64,000 nt of DNA from a virus: positions 52,031-116,030 of IMG/VR virus record IMGVR_UViG_3300025508_000006; one strand, 5' to 3'. A model generated the notes under the pieces. The model ran no database searches. It was not told the origin of the DNA and worked only from the letters and a program-made list of their open reading frames with translations. How positions within the stretch are numbered: position 1 is the stretch's first letter; every line of letters starts with the position of its first letter. Below, piece after piece: positions 59,013 through 64,000 of this stretch. Made by a program: the position numbers and the translations under genes.

Positions 59013-61451
59013 ATGAATTTTTATACTAATGTGACGCGATTCGGCAATAAATTACTTTATCGTGGATACGAAAACGGTGAGCGTGTACAACTACGTGTAC
59101 CTTATCAACCTACTCTTTTTGTTACATCAACTAAGGCGACTGGCAAATACAATACTCTTTATGGTGTTCCTGTAGAACCGATGCAGTTTGACTCCATGAA
59201 AGAAGCAACTGAATTCTCTAAGCAATACGATGGCGTGAAGAACTTCGACGTTCATGGTCAAACTAACTTTGTAACCCAATTCATTAGTACCGCATACCCT
59301 CAAGAGGATATTAAATGGGATCGCGATACTATCAACGTATGCTCCCTAGATATTGAGGTGCAGTCTGATCAAGGTTTTCCTAAACCTCAAGAGGCGGCAC
59401 ATCCTGTTACTGCAATATGTGTCAAGAACAATCAAAGCGATACCTATGTTGTGTGGGGTCTTAAAGATTACGACTCTTCATTAAATGACTTAAATGTCGA
59501 GTACTTCAAGATGATCGATGAGAAGGCACTTCTTCGTGCTTTCTTGGACTGGTGGGGTGCTAACTCGCCTGATGTCGTAACTGGTTGGAATTCTAAGATG
59601 TTCGATATTCCATATTTGGTCAATCGTGTACGTAATGTAATCAATGACGATGCAACAAAAGCATTCTCTCCATGGAAGATAGTTCGTGCTCGTGAGATTA
59701 AAACTGCGTACGGTGTTGACCAGTCTTATGATCTCGAAGGCATTTCGCAACTCGACTATCTCGATCTATTCAAGAAGTTTGGCAAACTTACATACGGTGA
59801 GCAAGAGTCCTACAAACTGGATCATGTTGCTAACACTATACTTGGTGAAGCAAAACTGTCATACGAAGAGTATGGTAATCTTCACACTCTTTATAAAATG
59901 GATCATCAGAAGTTCATCGACTATAACATTAAAGACGTAGAGTTGATTCACCGATTCGAAGAGAAGATGGGTCTAATCTCGCTTGCTCTTACTATGGCAT
60001 ATCAGTCTAAAGTAAACTATACAGATACGTTCGGCACAACTTCTATCTGGGATTCTATCATCTACAATCAGTTGATTAAGAAGAATGTTATTATTCCACC
60101 TAAACCTCCTGTCGATCATGATGTAGGTCGTATTGTCGGTGGTTATGTTAAAGATCCACAAGTTGGTTCACACGACTGGGTAACATCTTTTGACCTCGCG
60201 TCTCTTTATCCTAACATCATTGTGCAATACAATATGTCGCCCGAGACTATGTGTTACGACGAAGATATTCCTACTGCCGTTGCCGCTAACGGTGCTTCGT
60301 TCCGCAAAGATAAAGAGGGCGTGATTCCTAACGTGATTCGAAAGTTCTATGATGATCGTGTAAGTATCAAAAAGAATATGCTTGCGGCACAGCAGAAGTA
60401 TGAGATCGAACCTACCAAGGAACTAGTGAATGAGATTGCAACGCTAAACAATCAGCAGATGGCAATTAAGATTTTGATGAACAGTCTCTACGGTGCGCTT
60501 GCTAATAAGTACTTCCGCTACTTCGATCAGCGTATCGCCGAGGGTGTTACTATGTCTGGTCAACGTGCTATCAAGACCGCAGAGAAAGCAGTCAACGACG
60601 AGATGAACAATCTCCTCAAGTCTGACAAAGATTATGTTATTGCTATTGATACTGACTCAGTGTATATTAACATGGCATCTCTGGTCGCGAAGTTCGCTCC
60701 TGCTGATCCTGTTAAGTTTCTTGATAAAATATGTTCAGAGCATTTCGAGAAAGTTATTGCTGGTGCATATGATAAACTAGCGAACGACACTGGCGCATAT
60801 ATCAATCGCATGGTGATGGAACGAGAGGTGATTGCAGATCGCGGTATCTGGATGGCGAAGAAGCGTTACATTCTAAATGTGCATAACAATGAGGGTGTAC
60901 AGTACGCCGAACCCAAACTCAAGATGATGGGCATCGAAGCGATCAAGTCAAGCACTCCTCAGGTGTGTCGTGCCAAGTTCAAAGAAGTCTTTAAGGTTAT
61001 TATCGAAGGCACTGAAGAAGATGTCCAAGCGTTTATCCGTAAGTTTAAAGCAGAGTTCAGTTCACTCGGCGCAGAAGCAGTAGCATTTCCCAGAGGCATT
61101 TCGGATCTGACTAAGTATAAAGATAGACAAAGAATTTATAGTAAGGGTACACCAATTCACGTTCGTGGTGCACTTCTATATAATCACTATGTTAAGAAAG
61201 CAGGTCTAACTGATAAGTATGAACTGGTGCAAGATGGCGAGAAGATTAAGTTCGTCTATCTCAAGTTACCTAATCGTATTAGAGAGAATGTAATATCATT
61301 TCCAACTTCTTTGCCTAAAGAAATTGGTGTCAATCCTCAGATTGATTATGATAAGCAGTACTCTAAGACTTTTCTTGACCCACTTGAACCCATACTGGCA
61401 GCAGTTGGATGGAGTTCTGAACCGAGAGCATCACTAGAGGACTTCTTTTAA
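59013..61451 (+). CDS. gp43: gp43 family B DNA polymerase
   Basis: Replicative polymerase with proofreading; 812 residues (T4: 898). Exonuclease motifs: D113-x-E115 in [10 protein letters not shown]198 in [13 protein letters not shown]308 in YNIKDVEL. Polymerase motifs: [11 protein letters not shown] (Asp394), [26 protein letters not shown] (Asp546, Asp548). The extreme C-terminus LEDFF resembles the clamp-binding peptide of T4 gp43. An upstream ATG at 58977 overlaps the promoter; 59013 follows GGAG and is the start. Single uninterrupted chain. Confidence 0.95.
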   Translation: MNFYTNVTRFGNKLLYRGYENGERVQLRVPYQPTLFVTSTKATGKYNTLYGVPVEPMQFDSMKEATEFSKQYDGVKNFDVHGQTNFVTQFISTAYPQEDIKWDRDTINVCSLDIEVQSDQGFPKPQEAAHPVTAICVKNNQSDTYVVWGLKDYDSSLNDLNVEYFKMIDEKALLRAFLDWWGANSPDVVTGWNSKMFDIPYLVNRVRNVINDDATKAFSPWKIVRAREIKTAYGVDQSYDLEGISQLDYLDLFKKFGKLTYGEQESYKLDHVANTILGEAKLSYEEYGNLHTLYKMDHQKFIDYNIKDVELIHRFEEKMGLISLALTMAYQSKVNYTDTFGTTSIWDSIIYNQLIKKNVIIPPKPPVDHDVGRIVGGYVKDPQVGSHDWVTSFDLASLYPNIIVQYNMSPETMCYDEDIPTAVAANGASFRKDKEGVIPNVIRKFYDDRVSIKKNMLAAQQKYEIEPTKELVNEIATLNNQQMAIKILMNSLYGALANKYFRYFDQRIAEGVTMSGQRAIKTAEKAVNDEMNNLLKSDKDYVIAIDTDSVYINMASLVAKFAPADPVKFLDKICSEHFEKVIAGAYDKLANDTGAYINRMVMEREVIADRGIWMAKKRYILNVHNNEGVQYAEPKLKMMGIEAIKSSTPQVCRAKFKEVFKVIIEGTEEDVQAFIRKFKAEFSSLGAEAVAFPRGISDLTKYKDRQRIYSKGTPIHVRGALLYNHYVKKAGLTDKYELVQDGEKIKFVYLKLPNRIRENVISFPTSLPKEIGVNPQIDYDKQYSKTFLDPLEPILAAVGWSSEPRASLEDFF

Positions 61452-62038
61452 TGAAATTAGATCATCTGTCATTCCCTGATATTGGTTGGGGTTATATGCC
61501 ACCAACTCAACAGGTCTTTGACGCATTTACGTTTGTGCAAGAACACTATAATCCAAAGTCTGTATTAGAGATCGGATTTCACATAGGACATTCGACTACT
61601 TACCAGTTAGACATTTACAAAAATGCTAGAATTGTAGGAGTATCTCCTGACAATGAACGTATTGGTAAACCAGGTGATTGCACTGATCCTCAAATTAGAC
61701 GAGATATGGTAGGCATACTCAACGACTTATACATTAATAGATTCACTTGGGTTCCAGGTAGAACAAAGGATGTTAAAGATAAGTTGATTGACGAATACGT
61801 TTTCGACTTTGCACTGGTTGATGGCAATCATGCAGAACAGGCGGCACTCTATGACATGGAAGTTATTTATGAGTTAGCAATTCCTAATCTACTAATAGAC
61901 AACTGGGATCAAAGGGCAGTTAAATCTGCGGTGTACAAACAAGACAAGTATGAACTAGTTAAAGAGTTCGACTATGACCAGACGTTTAAAGGTAAGACAC
62001 AGACCAATCAAATGGGTCTATTAACACTTAAAAAATAA
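61451..62038 (+). CDS. Class I SAM methyltransferase-like protein
   Basis: A 195-residue protein coupled to gp43 (TAATG). SVLEIGFHIGHSTTY (motif I, about 37-51), then ARIVGVSPDN for the acidic SAM-ribose position, and FDFALVDGNHAEQAALYDME (motif IV region) match the Methyltransf_24 type, often acting on sugars or small hydroxyls. The substrate cannot be told. It is the third methyltransferase-fold gene in this window. Confidence 0.62.
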   Translation: MKLDHLSFPDIGWGYMPPTQQVFDAFTFVQEHYNPKSVLEIGFHIGHSTTYQLDIYKNARIVGVSPDNERIGKPGDCTDPQIRRDMVGILNDLYINRFTWVPGRTKDVKDKLIDEYVFDFALVDGNHAEQAALYDMEVIYELAIPNLLIDNWDQRAVKSAVYKQDKYELVKEFDYDQTFKGKTQTNQMGLLTLKK

Positions 62039-62041
62039 TGG

Positions 62042-62070
62042 TTGCATCCTTAAAATAATTGTGTTATAAT
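62042..62070 (+). promoter_or_regulatory. Sigma70-type promoter for the primase-like gene
   Basis: TTGCAT, 17 bases, TATAAT with TGT before the -10. Only 7 bases separate the -10 from the ATG, so the message would be nearly leaderless if that start codon is used. Confidence 0.75.
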
Positions 62071-62077
62071 ACATATT

Positions 62078-63022
62078 ATGAAATACGAACTGACAATATT
62101 TAATTCTGCATTCGACAATAAGACTCATCGCAAGGCATCTTTTGATACTTGGGATGAGTTCGTCGGACTGCTTAAAGGTCTATCAACTAAGCATGGAGAA
62201 AAAGGTGGTAAAAACTCATCAGCACTCATTAGTCCCGCTATCTTCGCAGAAGGTACAACACGTAGCAATGTCAATACTTTATATTGGGGAGGTTGGTGTG
62301 CAGTTGATGTTGATGAGCATAGTTTCGCTCCTGACTTGGTCATTTTAAAGAATGACCTTATCTCTCGATTTAGCGATCTGGATTTCGTGTGTTATAGTAC
62401 TGCTAGTTCTCGTGCTGACTATTATAAGTTCCGTCTTGTCTTCAGAATTGAAACGCCTGTCGAAAATGATAAAATCAAGTCATTTTGGTACGCCCTCAAT
62501 ACCGACATTGGAGAAATCGGTGACCCGCAAACAAAGGATCTTGCAAGGATGTATTATATTCCTGCGGTGTATCCTGGTGCTACTAACTTTTTCTTCGAGC
62601 ATTCTGGTGGTAATAGCATTGATCCTAATGCTCTTATAAGTAAACATCCATACGTTACAAAGACTGGCAATTCTTTCCTAGATAGATTGCCCGAAGAAAT
62701 GCAGAAAGCAGTAATCGAGCATCGTAAAAATTCAATGACAACAACAAACATCTCATGGACAGATTATCGCGACTGTCCATTCTTTCCGAAGCGTCTTGCC
62801 ATAGAGTACGGTGGGATCGCAGAGGGTGGGTGGTATCACAAGATGTATCAAATAATGGTTGCAACAGCAGGTACAGCAATCAAGCGAGGTTATCCTATCA
62901 CTGCCAAGCAAGTTGCAGATTTATGCAGACAACTTGACAATGATAATGGAAAATGGTATACTAGTAGACCGCTAGAAGTTGAAGCGGATCGAGCAGTTGA
63001 ATATGCATATAGAAATAATTAA
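62078..63022 (+). CDS. Archaeo-eukaryotic primase-like protein
   Basis: A 314-residue protein with the motif layout of plasmid/phage AEP-type primases: D77-x-D79 in WCAVDVDEH, a CYSTASS segment (106-111) where the family has S-x-H, KFRLVFRI (117-124), and DLARMYYIPAVYPGA (154-168). The C-terminal ~100 residues are helical (MYQIMVATAGTAIKRG) and resemble a primase C-terminal helix bundle. The His of motif II is replaced here by Ser, so activity is uncertain. T4-type phages use gp61 as primase, which was not seen in this window. Confidence 0.5.
   Translation: MKYELTIFNSAFDNKTHRKASFDTWDEFVGLLKGLSTKHGEKGGKNSSALISPAIFAEGTTRSNVNTLYWGGWCAVDVDEHSFAPDLVILKNDLISRFSDLDFVCYSTASSRADYYKFRLVFRIETPVENDKIKSFWYALNTDIGEIGDPQTKDLARMYYIPAVYPGATNFFFEHSGGNSIDPNALISKHPYVTKTGNSFLDRLPEEMQKAVIEHRKNSMTTTNISWTDYRDCPFFPKRLAIEYGGIAEGGWYHKMYQIMVATAGTAIKRGYPITAKQVADLCRQLDNDNGKWYTSRPLEVEADRAVEYAYRNN
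62934..62962 (+). promoter_or_regulatory. Sigma70-type promoter before the final gene
   Basis: TTGACA, 17 bases, TATACT inside the end of the primase-like gene, 81 bases before the next ATG. Confidence 0.55.
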
Positions 63023-63043
63023 TTTAACGAAAGGTAAAAATGT

Positions 63044-64000
63044 ATGAGTGATATAAGCGAAGGTGAATTGGTAGACGGAACAGAAGAGTTGAATGCAACC
63101 ATTCACTCAGAACAGTTGACCGAAGAACAGTATGAAATGATTCAAGCGGGGAAGGGAGAAGTAGTGACGCAACAGTTAGAAAAGCAGGCGGCAGATAAAG
63201 CGACAGATAAAAAATCTGGCGGTGATTCACAGAAGATTCGTATTGGTGTTGTCGGTGACAATGTGGTTGCGCAAGCAATGCAATTAGCATTCGATGTTAA
63301 GTCTGTAGATACTATGCACGTTTCTGGACTAGATGGTATTGATGATCTAGTTGATTGGAAACCAGGGATCACATTCTTATGTACTCCGGTGCCGCTATTG
63401 AAGAACGATTCGGTGGACGATGCTGAACTTATCAATGTAGTTAATAAGTTGATTCGTGGTTGTGGTAGTGGTGTATGTATTAAGACTAGCATCAATATTG
63501 AAACTATTGAACGTCTAATCAAAGCATTAACATATGAAGTTATGATCAAGAAAGTTACGTATAATCCTGTCTTAGGCGATGATACTGACATTGGTAACAT
63601 TCTATCTCCTGAAGTGGAATACTTCGGTGGTGATCCAGCAGTTATTCCAGAACATATGAAGATTATGGCACACACTAGTATATTCTCTGCACAACAGTTT
63701 GTCACAGGTTCTATTTTTGAAGTTGCTTATGCTAAATTGGCGATTGCGGGTTTCAAAGCAGTGAAGCAGACCTACTTTAATCAGTTGCATGATGCAATTA
63801 TGGACACCGGTGGTGCTAATCCATCTATCGTTCGTCGTATGATTGAGAAAGCACCAGAACTTAATGATCGTTCTGTAATGATCCCAACTTTCATTCGTGG
63901 TCGTACTGATGCTGGTATTAGTTACAAGCAAGCGCGATCATTTGGTGGTGAGTTTGAGAACGATGTTCGTATGTTCGCAAGCACGTCTGATAAGTTGCCC
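63044..64000 (+). CDS. Nucleotide-sugar dehydrogenase-like protein (partial)
   Basis: Open to the right edge: 319 codons seen, no stop. After an acidic/Gln-rich extension of about 60 residues, KIRIGVVGDNVVAQAMQ (64-80) forms a Rossmann entry with a degenerate GxxGxxxA loop. FLCTPVPLL and GVCIKTSIN correspond to the second and third strands of UDP-sugar/GDP-mannose dehydrogenases. FEVAYAKLAIAGFKAVKQTYFNQL matches their central helix, where 'E..K...N' is usual. AAGG nine bases before the ATG supports the start. The catalytic Cys region is not seen yet and may lie beyond the window. Confidence 0.65.
   Translation, partial: MSDISEGELVDGTEELNATIHSEQLTEEQYEMIQAGKGEVVTQQLEKQAADKATDKKSGGDSQKIRIGVVGDNVVAQAMQLAFDVKSVDTMHVSGLDGIDDLVDWKPGITFLCTPVPLLKNDSVDDAELINVVNKLIRGCGSGVCIKTSINIETIERLIKALTYEVMIKKVTYNPVLGDDTDIGNILSPEVEYFGGDPAVIPEHMKIMAHTSIFSAQQFVTGSIFEVAYAKLAIAGFKAVKQTYFNQLHDAIMDTGGANPSIVRRMIEKAPELNDRSVMIPTFIRGRTDAGISYKQARSFGGEFENDVRMFASTSDKLP

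Noticed and set aside
1-64000. tRNA genes or other structural RNAs in the gaps
   Set aside because: Gaps are short and no cloverleaf-like arrangement with CCA-adjacent stem or T-loop consensus was recognised; only local hairpins are reported.
1-64000. Insertion sequences or integration functions
   Set aside because: No transposase, integrase or terminal inverted repeats with target duplications were seen.

Overview
This window is one continuous block of a large T4-superfamily contractile-tailed phage (myovirus) genome, coded entirely on the + strand. The gene order is that of T4: gp8, tail-fibre region, gp13-14-15, gp16-17-18-19-20-67-21-22-23, gp3, uvsY, uvsW, gp55, gp47-46-45-44, gp62, regA, gp43. 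Several marine 'cyano-T4' traits point to an aquatic phage: an Hsp20 chaperone, a DUF4815-type baseplate protein, a 2OG-oxygenase-like protein, a RegA-linked small ORF, and fibre proteins with tropism-determinant and beta-helix modules. No photosynthesis gene is present, so the host is not determined. The strongly consensus TTGACA/TATAAT promoters suggest a proteobacterium or cyanobacterium.

Layout. 1-7.1 kb: end of a baseplate gene, the gp8 wedge and a 1792-residue DUF4815-like structural protein. 7.1-17.7 kb: a single 3509-residue adhesin-like protein. About 3,000 of its residues are an aromatic tetrapeptide repeat, broken near the middle by a ~170-residue non-repeat island. 17.7-25.1 kb: small conserved proteins, a glycosyltransferase-like protein, an oxygenase-like protein and a set of fibre/baseplate-periphery proteins. 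25.1-30.4 kb: neck and tail-completion genes 13, 14 and 15, with gp15 fused to cadherin-like domains, plus two paralogous fibre proteins. 30.4-35.3 kb: a 1270-residue protein with seven Ig/Calx-beta-like repeats, and hypotheticals. 35.3-45.7 kb: packaging, tail and head genes, ending at a strong terminator after gp23. 45.7-46.8 kb: a lipoprotein, an FmdB-type zinc ribbon and gp3. 46.8-64 kb: recombination, late sigma, replication clamp, clamp loader, DNA polymerase and accessory sugar/methyl-transfer genes. The window ends inside a nucleotide-sugar dehydrogenase-like gene.

Regulation is readable from the DNA. Virion genes are preceded by the T4-type late element TATAAATA, recognised by the gp55 sigma factor encoded here. 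The 46.8-63 kb replication half instead carries nine sigma70-type promoters, every one with an exactly 17-bp spacer. The two promoter types separate sharply at about 46.8 kb; the one clear exception is hsp20. Genes are packed with TAATG/ATGA overlaps, and no gap longer than about 165 bases lacks a gene.

The most unusual element is the giant repeat protein. Its higher-order repeats measure 84, 87, 96, 255 and 258 bp. The excess of each over a multiple of 12 bp equals the number of five-residue 'Y-D-x-x-x-Y' steps it contains, so a four-residue structural period with deliberate phase skips can be read directly from the sequence.
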